NCBI RefSeq assembly: GCF_004138485.1
Contig: NZ_RYEV01000004.1
Location: 1,459,010-1,523,009 of the forward strand
DNA from: Peristeroidobacter soli
GTDB lineage: Bacteria; Pseudomonadota; Gammaproteobacteria; Steroidobacterales; Steroidobacteraceae
Reading direction: 5' to 3'
Length of the DNA: 64,000 bases
Part shown: in pieces, positions 1 through 9,418 of the stretch
How positions within the stretch are numbered: position 1 is the first letter of the stretch
How the letters are laid out: every line of letters starts with the position of its first letter
Notes under the pieces: generated by a model
What the model was told of the DNA's origin: nothing
Databases searched by the model: none
The model's input: only the letters and a program-made list of their open reading frames with translations
Made by a program: the position numbers and the translations under genes

Positions 1-1162
1 GCGCGTACTCTCCTCGCACGATCATCCCTACTCGTTCCGACTTCGGAATGATTCCGCTCTCGCCACGCACGTTGCAACTGTTCAAGGTGCCCGCGGTTGG
101 CAAGAAGTCCGCTGTCGTCAACGTGCCACTCGCGCCGCTCGGAACAGCCGCGTATGAAGCGCCGCCAAGACCGGGCAATGGCGAACCATCGAGGCTGAAT
201 ACATTCCCTGGATTGCAGGCCAGCGGCTCGATCGAGCCCACTGCATTGGTCGTCACTTCGCGCTCATCGGCCGTGAGTGTGGACCGCGTTTGATAGCTGC
301 CGATCACCGACAGGTTGCCGCGCTCCCAGGTGCGCCCCCAACCCAGGTCCGCAAACTGCTCGTCCGTATCGTTCGCCGCTCCGTAGCGCAGATGCCCTTC
401 GAAACCGTCGAGGTGTTCCTTCAAGGCGATGTTCACGACACCCGCGATGGCATCGCTGCCGTAAATCGCCGACGAGCCTTGCGCCAGAATCTCGACTCGC
501 TCGACCGCCGCCAGCGGAATGTTGTTCAGATCGAAGTATGTGCCCCCCTGCGCGCCGGAGGTCACCACCCGCCGCCCATCCACCAGCACCAGGGTCGTGC
601 CGAGCGGCAGGCCGCGCAGTTGCACTGTCGTGGCGCCGCCGAGGCTGGTGTAACCATTCTCTGTCCTCGCGACCGAGACTTCGGGCAGCGTATTGAAAAA
701 GTCCGCCAGCGTGGTCTGGCCGCTCTGTTCGATCTGCGCGCGGCTATATCGTTTGACGTCCTGCGGACCTTCGGCGGCTCGCGCAATACGCGAGCCCGTT
801 ACCACGATCTCCTGAAGCTGCGCACCTTCCTGCAACGACTGCTTTGGCTCCTTCACACGAATCGCCACGGTTTTCTCGCTCACGAATTCGAATTGCAAGC
901 CGGTCCCTGCGAGCAGTTTCTCGAGGGCCTCCCGACTCGTGGCGGCCACGTGTAAAGCCGGCGCCATGACATCGGCAACGACCGGTGGATCGAACAGAAC
1001 ATTCAGTCGGGCTTGCGCACCCAAGGCGCGTAATGAATCTGCCAGCGGCTGCCGCGGCAAATCGAACTGCATGGCCGATTGAGCGAAGGCCAGCGTGGCC
1101 GCACCCATCAGCAGCGTGCTCGCCACGAGATGGCGAACATGACGACGAACATTGAAAGACAT
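1..1162 (-). CDS. TonB-dependent receptor with N-terminal STN signalling domain (3' end outside window)
   Basis: Outer-membrane gated receptor of the FecA transducer type; 387 residues are visible and the barrel continues past the left edge. It opens with a signal peptide (residues 1-28, ending in AFAQ). An STN/secretin-like domain of about 70 residues follows (QFDLPRQPLADSLRALG), then a TonB box near residue 117 (LQEIVVTG) and the plug, with VQLRGLPLGTTLVLVDGRR and GSDAIAGVVNI. The STN domain contacts a FecR-type anti-sigma factor, and fecR and fecI homologues lie directly upstream on the same strand, so this is the output and sensor gene of a cell-surface signalling unit. The ligand cannot be read from the sequence; siderophores, haem or glycans are all possible. 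The start at 1162 is chosen because it leads straight into the signal peptide. Confidence 0.9.
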   Translation of the reverse strand, partial: MSFNVRRHVRHLVASTLLMGAATLAFAQSAMQFDLPRQPLADSLRALGAQARLNVLFDPPVVADVMAPALHVAATSREALEKLLAGTGLQFEFVSEKTVAIRVKEPKQSLQEGAQLQEIVVTGSRIARAAEGPQDVKRYSRAQIEQSGQTTLADFFNTLPEVSVARTENGYTSLGGATTVQLRGLPLGTTLVLVDGRRVVTSGAQGGTYFDLNNIPLAAVERVEILAQGSSAIYGSDAIAGVVNIALKEHLDGFEGHLRYGAANDTDEQFADLGWGRTWERGNLSVIGSYQTRSTLTADEREVTTNAVGSIEPLACNPGNVFSLDGSPLPGLGGASYAAVPSGASGTLTTADFLPTAGTLNSCNVRGESGIIPKSERVGMIVRGEYA

Positions 1163-1246
1163 GTGGTTCACTCCCCATTGCCGCCTTCCCTTGCGACGTT
1201 GCTGTTATCGAGGAGTTAGACACCGCGGCACCAGGTAACCCCCTCG

Positions 1247-2245
1247 CTACCTGGCGTGCCCCGAAATGACGATGCGTTCGGGCTCTTCCCGAATCATCAG
1301 ACCGTGCGTCCTGGCCAGAGCGCGGGCGAACTCCACTGAGTCGCCGGCTTGAAAAATGCCGCTCACGCGCACTTCATTCGCTCCGTCGCCGATCTCGATC
1401 GGCAGGCCACTATAGCGATTCATCTCGGCAACGGCTTCCGCCAGCGGCGTCCGGTCGAGGGAGATCAGACCACGCTGCCACGCCGTGGCGCGTTCGATGT
1501 CCGGCCGGTCCAGGGTCGCGGGTCGATCGGTCGACAGCGTCAGACGCTGCCCTGGCGCGAGCACGACGGCTTGCGATACCGCGGGGCCCGCGGTTACCGG
1601 GTCGGCAGGAGCAATCGACACTTTTCCCTCGATCAGAGTGATTGCAATGTCATCGACAATCTTCCGCACGGTGAACGAAGTACCCAGCGCGCGGACCTCC
1701 TGCTCGCCAACCGCCACCACGAACGGCCAGGCCTCGTCGCGGGCGACATCGAAGCGAGCCTCACCGGATTGCAACAGCACCCGCCGCTGCGATCGATCGA
1801 AGCTCACCCGCAAGCGAGTCGCAGTGTTGAGCGTGACTCGAGTGCCGTCATCGAGCTTCACCGTGCGCCGCTCTCCCACACCTGACGACAGCGTCGTGCC
1901 GCCCAACCCCGGCACCAGGAACGCAAACGCAAGCATGGCGATCAGTATGCAAGCCGCCGACGCGCGCAACCACGCTTGGCGCCTGGAGGCTGCTTGCGCA
2001 TGGCTGTGCGCCAACTTGCCTCGCTGACGGCTGAGCACGTTGCTCTTCAGACGGGACGACTGTTCCCACAGCTCCGTCATACGCTCGAACACCACGGGAT
2101 GCACCGGGTCCGCCGCCAACCAGCGTTGAAAACTCTGCTCGTCCGCTGCGGTCCGATCGTTGCCATGCAGGCGAGCGAGCCAGGCCGCGGCTTCGGCTCG
2201 AACCGCCACGGACGACTGCGCCGCCGCCCCTGACTCGCGCGTCAT
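1247..2245 (-). CDS. FecR-family anti-sigma factor
   Basis: Inner-membrane regulator (332 aa) that should hold the adjacent ECF sigma factor until the STN receptor signals. It has a cytoplasmic DUF4880-type segment (about residues 16-60, EAAAWLARLHG). One transmembrane helix follows (about 92-113), then the periplasmic FecR domain (about 120-225, including LDDGTRVTLNTATRLRVSF). The C-terminal STN-like region (about 258-325) starts near ISLDRTPLAEAVAEMNRYSG. Its ATG overlaps the sigma-factor stop by 4 bases (ATGA), so the two are translationally coupled. The receptor gene follows 84 bases downstream. Length and domain order are normal for the family. Confidence 0.93.
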   Translation of the reverse strand: MTRESGAAAQSSVAVRAEAAAWLARLHGNDRTAADEQSFQRWLAADPVHPVVFERMTELWEQSSRLKSNVLSRQRGKLAHSHAQAASRRQAWLRASAACILIAMLAFAFLVPGLGGTTLSSGVGERRTVKLDDGTRVTLNTATRLRVSFDRSQRRVLLQSGEARFDVARDEAWPFVVAVGEQEVRALGTSFTVRKIVDDIAITLIEGKVSIAPADPVTAGPAVSQAVVLAPGQRLTLSTDRPATLDRPDIERATAWQRGLISLDRTPLAEAVAEMNRYSGLPIEIGDGANEVRVSGIFQAGDSVEFARALARTHGLMIREEPERIVISGHAR

Positions 2246-2742
2246 GTTTTCTCCCTCTCCTCGTCGGCCTGCGACAGCGCCAGCATCGCACGGGCAATGC
2301 GCCGCTCCACCGCCTTGGCCGTCGTGCCACAGAGCGCTGCGATCTGCGTGTAACTCAACCCCTCCACCCGATGCAGCAGAAAGGCCTCACGGGTCGGCTC
2401 GCTGAGGCACCCGAGGGTGCGCTCCATCCGCCGCAGACTTTGCTCGGCTGCGAGCAACTCGTCCGATCCGGGAGACGCAACCTCGTCCTCCAAGATCAAC
2501 ATGCCGGCCTCGGCATTGAGTCGACGGCGAACATCGCGATGGGCGTTGATCGACAGCCGTATCGCGGTTCGAACCAAGAAAGCCTCCGGCTCGCGCACTT
2601 CTCCGCCTTTCTGGTAGTACGCCTGCAGCCGCAGGAAAGCGCTCTGGATCACATCCTCCGCATCCTCGGCTCGCTGAACCCTGCCGCGCAGCAGTCGCTG
2701 CAGCCGAACTCGCAGACTCGCCAATACGGACGTCGCAGTCAT
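2242..2742 (-). CDS. ECF RNA polymerase sigma factor, FecI type
   Basis: Sigma-70-family extracytoplasmic-function factor (166 aa). Region 2 includes AEDAEDVIQSAFLRLQAYY and region 4 includes LSEPTREAFLLHRVEGLSY followed by the helix-turn-helix TQIAALCGTTAKAVERRIARAM. First gene of the sigma/anti-sigma/TonB-receptor unit, overlapping fecR by 4 bases. It is expected to transcribe the receptor gene once released by the FecR protein. The 160 bases between its start and the next gene upstream hold no other gene I recognise. Confidence 0.93.
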   Translation of the reverse strand: MTATSVLASLRVRLQRLLRGRVQRAEDAEDVIQSAFLRLQAYYQKGGEVREPEAFLVRTAIRLSINAHRDVRRRLNAEAGMLILEDEVASPGSDELLAAEQSLRRMERTLGCLSEPTREAFLLHRVEGLSYTQIAALCGTTAKAVERRIARAMLALSQADEEREKT

Positions 2743-2902
2743 GTCAACGCAGTATGGATAGGGGAGCGCTACGAACCAAGCTGATTATTTTTGTGGATGT
2801 CGCGGGGGTTTCGGGACGCGGAGGTGTCCTTGCAGACAGCAGGCCGTACCACGGATGCGCATGCTTCCGGCCCACCAAGCGGTGAGTGAAGCTCGCCTCC
2901 TA

Positions 2903-4330
2903 TCACGAGGAACCGAATCGAACCGTGCCGAGCCGCGCGTCGGGATTGAACAGTCTCTGCAAGTCTCCCGCGATCGCCAGGCGGTTCGCGGCGGTGTAGC
3001 GCTCATACATGGCAACGTTGTAGGGCCCGACGCCGTGCTCGGCGCTGAAGCTGCCACGAAACTGCCGCACGAGAGCATCGTAAACAAACTCGCGCACATG
3101 CTGGATGGTTGCCGCATCGGGCGGCACGCCGCAATCGTGCGGCCACACCAGATTGAGATGCAGGCCGCCATCGCCGAGGTGTCCGAAATCGCAGACCTGC
3201 AGGTGCGGCCAACGTTGCCGCAATTCCTGGATCATGAAGTCGCGCAACGCCAGTATCGCCGAGCGACGCACGGAAATATCGAATGCGATGACCGTGCCGG
3301 CGTCCCGCAAACAGTCGCTGATCCCATGTCGCAACTGCCAACTCTCCTCTGCCCGTCCAAGCAGTGCGTCCGCCAACGGCGCTTCGTCGCCATCGGCCAA
3401 GGCAGCCAGAGCACTTTCGAGAATACGTTCCAGATCGACGCCCATCGACGTGGACGCCGCCGATGTGAGCTCGACCAGGATCGCCAGTTCCGGCACGTCC
3501 GCGTCGAAAGGATTTCGGACCTGCGGACGAAAACGAAACACACACTCCATCGCGGCACGAGACATTGCCTCGAACGACGTCAGCAACTCTCCACAACTCA
3601 TTTCGAGGGTACGCAGCAGTTCCATAGCTGACGCAGCAGTCCGCGGCACCAGTAGGGCTGTTGCACGCTGCCGCGGCAACGGATGGACTTCGAGCACAGC
3701 CGCAGTGATAAATCCGAAAGCGCCACTGGTTCCGACGAAAAGTTGTTTGAGATCGACGCCCGAATTGTCCTTGCGCAGGCCACTCATCAGCTCGAGGTGG
3801 GTGGCGTCCTCGTTCGCCAGCACGACCTCCAACCCCAGCAGGTTGCGCCGGACATCGCCGTACTTCATCAAGCGGGCGCCGCCGGTATTGGCGGCAATCA
3901 TCCCGCCGATCGACGGATTGGCGCCGAGATCGATCGGGAAACAAAGGCCATGCGGGCGGAGCCGATCGTTCAAGGACTGCAGCAGGACCCCGGCGCCGAC
4001 ACGAACGGTACGGTTGTGAACATCCAGATCGATCTCGTGCCGCATGCGCTCGAAGCTGACGATGACCTGATCGCCGCTGTCATCTGGCGAAGCGGCTGCG
4101 ACCAGACCGGTATTTGCTCCCTGCGCGATCAGACGCAGCCCATGCTTGTGAGCCCATCGCACGATTTGCTGAACTTCAAGCGCATCGCGAGGGCGGACGA
4201 CACACGCGGCGCGGCCTGAGCCATATCGCGTGCCGCGCTCATATCCCGCAAGCTCGGCGGGGTCGGACAGCACAGCCTTAGGCCCGAGAAGCGCGATCAA
4301 CTCGGTAAGCGTCGCATCCCGATCGACCAT
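2903..4330 (-). CDS. FAD-linked oxidase, probable D-2-hydroxyglutarate dehydrogenase
   Basis: Flavoprotein (475 aa) of the GlcD/D2HGDH/D-lactate-dehydrogenase family. The N-terminal half is a PCMH-type FAD-binding domain, with VRPRDALEVQQIVRWAHKHG, GANTGLVAAA, GANPSIGGMIAANTGGAR and the FVGTSGAFGFITAAVLEV region. The C-terminal half is an FAD-oxidase C domain with the metal-binding FGHLGDGGLHLNLVWP and SAEHGVGPYN motifs and a typical LFNPDARLGTVRF end. It lies 13 bases downstream of an HglS-like gene whose product is D-2-hydroxyglutarate. The expected reaction is therefore oxidation of D-2-hydroxyglutarate to 2-oxoglutarate with electrons passed to the quinone pool. Substrate assignment rests on that neighbour; D-lactate or another 2-hydroxyacid is the alternative. 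Confidence 0.82.
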   Translation of the reverse strand: MVDRDATLTELIALLGPKAVLSDPAELAGYERGTRYGSGRAACVVRPRDALEVQQIVRWAHKHGLRLIAQGANTGLVAAASPDDSGDQVIVSFERMRHEIDLDVHNRTVRVGAGVLLQSLNDRLRPHGLCFPIDLGANPSIGGMIAANTGGARLMKYGDVRRNLLGLEVVLANEDATHLELMSGLRKDNSGVDLKQLFVGTSGAFGFITAAVLEVHPLPRQRATALLVPRTAASAMELLRTLEMSCGELLTSFEAMSRAAMECVFRFRPQVRNPFDADVPELAILVELTSAASTSMGVDLERILESALAALADGDEAPLADALLGRAEESWQLRHGISDCLRDAGTVIAFDISVRRSAILALRDFMIQELRQRWPHLQVCDFGHLGDGGLHLNLVWPHDCGVPPDAATIQHVREFVYDALVRQFRGSFSAEHGVGPYNVAMYERYTAANRLAIAGDLQRLFNPDARLGTVRFGSS

Positions 4331-4343
4331 GTTTCGAAGATCC

Positions 4344-5366
4344 TTACGCGACCGCAGTCATCTTGAAAATGCCCTGCGCGTTGCCGCTGTCGAAGCTCAA
4401 GTCGAGCCGGCCTTGTGAGTCTGGCAGCGGATCGCGCTCGATAAATTCATAGAACGAACCGGGCACTGCGCGCTTCACCAGAGCACCCTCCTGGGCAACG
4501 AAATCGCGCTTCACGCTGGCAGCAAAATACGCCGTCTGCCGCACGCGGCCTGAGCCGGAGATCTCGACCGCGGCCTTCATCGGGCGCCCGAGAGCCTTCT
4601 GAGCATCGGCCACGGCCCCGATGTGTCGCACCCGCTCAGTGACGTGATTGAAAGCGTTGCCTTCCGTCGCGATCCAGGCCATCTCCGCCGATTCACGCAG
4701 CAGGGTCTCATAGTCCGCCAGGTTTGGTGCCGCGTGCTGTCGCTCGAAACACGGCACGATCTGCGACAACAACGTGCGCGCCTGGTCATAGGGCAGCTCA
4801 CGCTCATGACGCAGGCGAGCCAGGGACAAATGCGCCTCCTTCGGTAAGGGGTCACGAGAGGTGCCGATGACGCGCTCCGCCGCGGCTCGAAACTCAAACG
4901 AAAAATCTGTCAGCGAAATCTCGCTGACGAAGAACTGCGCGATATCTTCAGGGTGATCTTTGTGAGTAAAGGCCCGCCCCACCATGTGAATGCGCGGCAG
5001 CGGGTATGTTCCAGTCACCTCGAAGCCCAGCGGTTCGAGAATGCGAGCAAACGCGTGATGACCACTGGGCAGCGCGAGCGGCGTCGAGCATGCGACCGTG
5101 CGTAGAGCGCCGTGATCGAAGTGCACGCGACCGCCTTCACTCACAACGTCGCCGACTCGCTGCGCGGCCGCTGGCACACGTTCCAGCAGATCCGCGAACA
5201 GAATCATATTCATCGCTTGGGCGAGCACCGCGCGCGGGACGCGGGCGTGGTGATCCTCGAGCAAGGACGGCGCTACGAAAACCTGCGCCAGAAGATTTCC
5301 CGCCCGCACTGGACCGACGCAGTCACGCAGCAGCTTTTCGAGGGTCGACGGTGTTGGATTGGTCAT
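4344..5366 (-). CDS. hglS: 2-oxoadipate dioxygenase/decarboxylase (HglS, DUF1338 family)
   Basis: Iron-dependent enzyme (340 aa from the ATG at 5366) of the DUF1338/YdcJ family. HglS turns 2-oxoadipate plus O2 into D-2-hydroxyglutarate and CO2 in bacterial D-lysine/2-aminoadipate catabolism. The family hallmark HFDHGALRTV is present at residues 82-91: the His is the iron ligand and the Arg four residues on holds the substrate carboxylate. The further ligand regions FNHVTERV and FYEFIERD are also there. The reading frame extends nine codons upstream to 5393, but the ATG at 5366 (MTNPTPSTLEKLL) gives the usual N-terminus. It forms an operon with the D-2-hydroxyglutarate dehydrogenase 13 bases downstream and is divergent from a LysR regulator. 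Confidence 0.85.
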   Translation of the reverse strand: MTNPTPSTLEKLLRDCVGPVRAGNLLAQVFVAPSLLEDHHARVPRAVLAQAMNMILFADLLERVPAAAQRVGDVVSEGGRVHFDHGALRTVACSTPLALPSGHHAFARILEPLGFEVTGTYPLPRIHMVGRAFTHKDHPEDIAQFFVSEISLTDFSFEFRAAAERVIGTSRDPLPKEAHLSLARLRHERELPYDQARTLLSQIVPCFERQHAAPNLADYETLLRESAEMAWIATEGNAFNHVTERVRHIGAVADAQKALGRPMKAAVEISGSGRVRQTAYFAASVKRDFVAQEGALVKRAVPGSFYEFIERDPLPDSQGRLDLSFDSGNAQGIFKMTAVA

Positions 5367-5455
5367 GGAAATAGTGTCACGGCACGTCGGCACTTGCGCA
5401 AACGATGTTGTCTCGTGCCATCATTAGAAAAACTCATGACCCCGGACGACGACCC

Positions 5456-6340
5456 ATGCTGCGCTTCCTGCCCTCGATGATCAGCCTGCAGGCTTTCGAG
5501 TCGGCTGCACGTCATCTCAGTTTTTCCAAAGCCGCGGAGGAGCTGAGCATCACGCAAAGCGCGGTCAGCCAGCAGATGCGCTCACTCGAGACGCTGCTGC
5601 GAGTGAAGCTGTTTCACCGCACGCGACAACGGCTGTCGCTGACCGAGGCCGGTCTCGCCTATCTTCCGGACGTGCGGCAATGCCTGTCGCGCATGGAAGC
5701 GGCAACGTTGCAGCTGATGTCGCATCAGGGCACCGGCGGCGTGCTCAACCTCGCGATTCTGCCGACCTTCGGCACCCGCTGGCTCATTCCCCGCATGAGC
5801 TCCTTCGGGCAGGCTCATCCTCACGTGACGGTGAACTTCTCCACTCGTGCGGTGAAATTCGATTTCTCGACGGAACGGCTCGACGCGGCCATCCACTTTG
5901 GCGACGTCGCATGGCCGGGAGTCATCGCACACCGCTTGATGGGCGAGAACGTCGTGCTGGTCTGCGCCCCTGCCCTGCTCAAGCGTCTGCGCTCACCGAA
6001 GGACCTGGCACATCACACGCTGCTTCAGCACGCGACGCGTCCACATGCCTGGCAGGAGTGGTTGGCCGCGGTGGGCGTACCGGACGTGAATCCCATGAAG
6101 GGCCCCCGCTTCGAGCATTTCTCGATGGTCATCCAGGCCGCTGTCGCGAAGCTCGGCGTCGCCATCCTGCCCGAATTCCTGATCCAGCAGGAACTCGCCG
6201 CCGGCGAGCTGGTTCAGCCTTTCGAACATCCGGTGCGCAGCGCCCATGCTTATTATCTGGTGTACCCGGAGGAGAACCGTGACTTGCCGGCGCTCAAAGC
6301 ATTCCGCGAGTGGCTGTTGAATCAAGTGGCGGCCGCCTGA
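5456..6340 (+). CDS. LysR-family transcriptional regulator (GcvA-like)
   Basis: LysR-type regulator (294 aa). The N-terminal winged helix-turn-helix reads LQAFESAARHLSFSKAAEEL then SITQSAVSQQMRSLE. A substrate-binding domain from about residue 92 (LAILPTFGTRWLIPRM) is typical of the GcvA/AmpR branch. The ATG at 5456 is preferred over the longer frame from 5405 because the extra residues are not family-like; the ATG eight codons further in (MISLQAF) is also possible. Start sites of this gene and of hglS are 89 bases apart and divergent, so it probably controls the 2-oxoadipate genes. That target is inferred from layout only. Confidence 0.9.
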   Translation: MLRFLPSMISLQAFESAARHLSFSKAAEELSITQSAVSQQMRSLETLLRVKLFHRTRQRLSLTEAGLAYLPDVRQCLSRMEAATLQLMSHQGTGGVLNLAILPTFGTRWLIPRMSSFGQAHPHVTVNFSTRAVKFDFSTERLDAAIHFGDVAWPGVIAHRLMGENVVLVCAPALLKRLRSPKDLAHHTLLQHATRPHAWQEWLAAVGVPDVNPMKGPRFEHFSMVIQAAVAKLGVAILPEFLIQQELAAGELVQPFEHPVRSAHAYYLVYPEENRDLPALKAFREWLLNQVAAA

Positions 6341-6457
6341 GGCCGGACTCCCGCTCACGTTGGAAATGCGCGCTGGATCAAATCGGTGCACCGGCAGGCA
6401 AGCCCCTGCCTCGATGGCTCACTACTCTGAGGGATCGCAACCGGGGATGCCTCAACG

Positions 6458-7567
6458 ATGAAGACACAAGCCGCAGTCGCCTTTCAGGCGGGCCAGCCAC
6501 TGGAGGTGGTGACGTTGGACCTGGAGGGTCCGCGAGCCGGTGAAGTTCTGGTGGAGCTCAAGGCAACCGGCGTCTGCCACACCGATGAGTTCACACGCTC
6601 CGGCGCCGATCCGGAAGGCATCTTCCCCGCCATCTTCGGCCACGAAGGCGCGGGTATCGTCGTCGACGTCGGACCCGGCGTGACTTCCGTCAAGAAGGGC
6701 GACCACGTCATCCCGCTGTACACGCCGGAATGCAGACAGTGCAAGTCATGCCTGTCACGCAAGACCAATCTGTGTACCGCGATTCGCGCGACTCAAGGCA
6801 AAGGATTGATGCCTGATGGAACCTCGCGATTCTCTTTCGACGGCAAGCCCGTGTATCACTACATGGGCTGCTCGACGTTCTCGAACTACACGGTACTCCC
6901 GGAAATCGCCGTCGCGAAGATTCGCGAGGACGCACCGTTCGACAAGGTCTGCTACATCGGCTGCGGTGTCACGACCGGAATCGGTGCCGTCATCAACACG
7001 GCCCAGGTCGAACCTGGCGCGAACGTCGTGGTGTTCGGGCTGGGCGGCATCGGTCTCAATGTGATTCAAGGCGCGCGCATGGTGGGCGCGAACAAGATCA
7101 TTGGCGTCGACATCAATCCCGGGCGCAAGGCACTCGCCGAACGGTTCGGCATGACTCATTTCGTCGATCCCAAGGAAGTGGGCACCGATCTGGTCGCGCA
7201 CCTGATCGGCTTGACCGACGGTGGTGCGGATTACAGCTTCGAATGTGTCGGCAATGTCGATCTGATGCGCCAGGCCCTCGAGTGCTGCCATCGCGGCTGG
7301 GGAATGTCCGTGATCGTAGGCGTCGCGGGCGCGGGCCAGGAGATCAAGACGCGGCCATTCCAGCTCGTCACCGGCAGAGTCTGGAAAGGCACGGCATTCG
7401 GCGGCGCGCGCGGCCGCACCGATGTGCCCAAGATCGTCGACTGGTACATGGAAGGCAAGATCAACATCGACGACCTGATCACTCACAAGCTGCCGTTGAA
7501 CCGAATCAACGAAGCCATCGATCTCATGCACAGCGGCGCTTCGATCCGGTCCGTGATCACTTACTAA
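6458..7567 (+). CDS. frmA: S-(hydroxymethyl)glutathione dehydrogenase (class III alcohol dehydrogenase)
   Basis: Zinc- and NAD-dependent dehydrogenase (369 aa, the normal class III length) that oxidises S-hydroxymethylglutathione to S-formylglutathione. The catalytic zinc region includes [12 protein letters not shown] and FGHEGAGIV. The structural zinc loop carries four cysteines in [15 protein letters not shown]. The Rossmann motif [18 protein letters not shown] precedes the NAD-selecting Asp in [11 protein letters not shown]. It is followed 16 bases later by gfa, which helps form its substrate, so together they are a formaldehyde detoxification pair. Formaldehyde could come from demethylation in the neighbouring catabolic genes, but nothing in the sequence shows that. 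Confidence 0.95.
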   Translation: MKTQAAVAFQAGQPLEVVTLDLEGPRAGEVLVELKATGVCHTDEFTRSGADPEGIFPAIFGHEGAGIVVDVGPGVTSVKKGDHVIPLYTPECRQCKSCLSRKTNLCTAIRATQGKGLMPDGTSRFSFDGKPVYHYMGCSTFSNYTVLPEIAVAKIREDAPFDKVCYIGCGVTTGIGAVINTAQVEPGANVVVFGLGGIGLNVIQGARMVGANKIIGVDINPGRKALAERFGMTHFVDPKEVGTDLVAHLIGLTDGGADYSFECVGNVDLMRQALECCHRGWGMSVIVGVAGAGQEIKTRPFQLVTGRVWKGTAFGGARGRTDVPKIVDWYMEGKINIDDLITHKLPLNRINEAIDLMHSGASIRSVITY

Positions 7568-7583
7568 CCCAGGAAACCGACTC

Positions 7584-8159
7584 ATGCCAATTTCGCTCCA
7601 CCCCGCCATCGATAACGGCATTCAACCGGGCGTGAAGGATTTCGCCGGCGGCACGCTCACCTGCAAATGCGCGAGCGCTCCGGTCTGCGTCAGTCTCAAA
7701 GGCAATGTCGCCTTCAATCACGCCTGCGGCTGCACCAAGTGCTGGAAGCCGGACGGCGCGAAGTTTTCGATCGTCGCGGTCATCTCGCGCGACAATCTGA
7801 AAGTCACGACGAACGAGAGCAAGCTGAAGATCGTCGATCCGGCCGCAGTCATCCAGCGCCATGCCTGCTCCGGCTGCGGCGTACACATGTACGGTCGCAT
7901 CGAGAACAAAGCTCATCCGTTCTACGGCCTGGACTTCGTTCATGTCGAACTGTCGAAGGACCTCGGCTGGGCGGCACCGGAGTTCGCTGCATTCGTTTCT
8001 TCCATCATCGAAGGCGGCGGTGCCAAGCCGGACGAAATGAGCGCAGTCCGCAGCCGGCTGAGCGAGCTCGGCTTGACGCCCTATGACTGCCTGTCGCCGC
8101 CCCTGATGGACCTGATTGCCACGCACACGGCCAAACAGAAGGGTGTGCTGGCGGCTTGA
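7584..8159 (+). CDS. gfa: S-(hydroxymethyl)glutathione synthase / glutathione-dependent formaldehyde-activating enzyme
   Basis: Small zinc protein (191 aa) of the GFA family, proposed to speed the addition of formaldehyde to glutathione. Zinc-binding cysteines are seen in [24 protein letters not shown] and [12 protein letters not shown], with the family C-terminus [20 protein letters not shown]. It sits 16 bases downstream of the class III alcohol dehydrogenase in one operon. The gene converges with the AraC-type regulator, whose stop is 2 bases away; no terminator hairpin is evident between them. Confidence 0.93.
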   Translation: MPISLHPAIDNGIQPGVKDFAGGTLTCKCASAPVCVSLKGNVAFNHACGCTKCWKPDGAKFSIVAVISRDNLKVTTNESKLKIVDPAAVIQRHACSGCGVHMYGRIENKAHPFYGLDFVHVELSKDLGWAAPEFAAFVSSIIEGGGAKPDEMSAVRSRLSELGLTPYDCLSPPLMDLIATHTAKQKGVLAA

Positions 8160-8161
8160 GA

Positions 8162-9112
8162 TCAGCAGTCGTGGCAGTTTCGGCGCTGAGCACTCAACAT
8201 CGCGGACGGCGACTGGCCGTAGCGACGCTTGAAGCTGCGGCTGAAATGCGATGAACTGCTGAAGCCGGCGGCGAAGGCGAGCTCGGTCAAGCTTGCCGTC
8301 CCGCCGGCCTTGATGATCTCGCGCCGACATCGCTCCAGTCGCGACGCCCAAAGATATTCGCTGGCGGTCGTCCCCTCTTCCGCGAAAGCGAGCTGCAAAT
8401 AGCGCTTCGAGCACGCGAGTGCGGCGACGACCCTCTCGATATCCAACGCCGGATCGCCCAGATGCTCATCGATGTATGTCTTCGCTCGCCTCAGCAACGA
8501 CGCGCGAGGCGTCAGATGCGACCGCGACCCGGCCTGCTGGAGCGACAATCGCAACGATCGTAGCAACAGATCCGCCATCTGTTCGCTGGCGCCCGCATCG
8601 ACCCCGTCGAGCGAAGCTTCCACCAGCTCGCGCGTGACGTGACCGATGCCGCGTTGAGCCGCGAACCTTTGCGAGCCTATGTCGGCAAGATGCAGATCGT
8701 AGCTGGCCGCAAGATCCTGTGGGATGACGACGACGAGATGCTCGCTCAACGACGGGCTCAGCACGATATGCGGTCGAGAAACATCGTAGGCGAGGCAGTC
8801 ACCCGCGTTCACATAGACGCGCGTCGCGTCCTGTTCGAAGACCGAGCTGCCCCGAAGCTGCAACATCACTTTCACGACTGCATGCTGCTCATCGCCGCGC
8901 GCATCGCTCACCGATGACAGCCGATGCGGGCTTGCAACGATGCGACTGAGCTTCAATCGCTCCAACGTTCGCGTCTCGATGCGTCCATCGATCGATTCCA
9001 CGCCGTAGCCGCCCACCCTCATCGGCCCACACAGGCCCGCGAGCGTCCTGCCCCAACGAAACAGCCGTTCACCCGCAGCGATGTCCGCAGTCTCGAATAC
9101 AGTTGTGCTCAC
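8162..9112 (-). CDS. AraC-family transcriptional regulator
   Basis: Regulator (316 aa, GTG start). An N-terminal AraC-binding-like ligand domain (about 1-190) is followed by two helix-turn-helix units: LDIERVVAALACSKRYLQLA and LTELAFAAGFSSSSHFSRSF, then KRRYGQSPSAML. This is the FeaR/XylS-like arrangement used for control of catabolic genes. It converges with gfa. Its target is unclear: it could act on frmA-gfa or on the regulon that starts at 9.4 kb, but no inverted repeat I can tie to it was found. Confidence 0.9.
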   Translation of the reverse strand: MSTTVFETADIAAGERLFRWGRTLAGLCGPMRVGGYGVESIDGRIETRTLERLKLSRIVASPHRLSSVSDARGDEQHAVVKVMLQLRGSSVFEQDATRVYVNAGDCLAYDVSRPHIVLSPSLSEHLVVVIPQDLAASYDLHLADIGSQRFAAQRGIGHVTRELVEASLDGVDAGASEQMADLLLRSLRLSLQQAGSRSHLTPRASLLRRAKTYIDEHLGDPALDIERVVAALACSKRYLQLAFAEEGTTASEYLWASRLERCRREIIKAGGTASLTELAFAAGFSSSSHFSRSFKRRYGQSPSAMLSAQRRNCHDC

Positions 9113-9162
9113 CAGCCGGCTCTCGTTAGTTGGCCTGCCGGGATTCTAGCCCGGCCGCGTCG

Positions 9163-9372
9163 CTATTTCGCCGCGCTCCGCAGCGAAATGCCGTGCAGCC
9201 CCGCCTTGTTGCGAATGGCCGACTCCGTTCTGCGCAACCGCAGGGCGATGTCGGCAGGCGCAACTCCTTCTTGCGCGAGCTGGCGCAACTCGCGCAAGTC
9301 TTCCGACTTCCAGAGCTTGAGAGAGCTCGACGGCCGGCGATACGACACGGAGGACTGTTCGGGCAGGGACAT
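9163..9372 (-). CDS. Small helix-turn-helix protein (SANT/GcrA-like), 69 aa
   Basis: Short basic protein whose centre reads WKSEDLRELRQLAQEG then VAPADIALRLRRTESAIRNK and AGLHGISLR. This looks like a compact DNA-binding fold in which a tryptophan-led helix is followed by a recognition helix. Similar tiny proteins are common in proteobacteria and are of unknown function. The ATG at 9372 is preferred to a GTG at 9381 because a GGAG lies at a workable distance. It is divergent from the cytochrome gene at 9544, and the first copy of the shared palindromic element lies between them. Confidence 0.6.
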   Translation of the reverse strand: MSLPEQSSVSYRRPSSSLKLWKSEDLRELRQLAQEGVAPADIALRLRRTESAIRNKAGLHGISLRSAAK

Positions 9373-9418
9373 CGTCAACACAACTCCAATGATCGGATTG
9401 ACTGGCGCGGTCGAGTCC

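Noticed and set aside
9113..9162. A weak GTTAGTTGG match before the AraC gene as another regulon element
   Set aside because: It lacks the palindromic GTTAAC core and the CCTAG half-site, so it was not counted.
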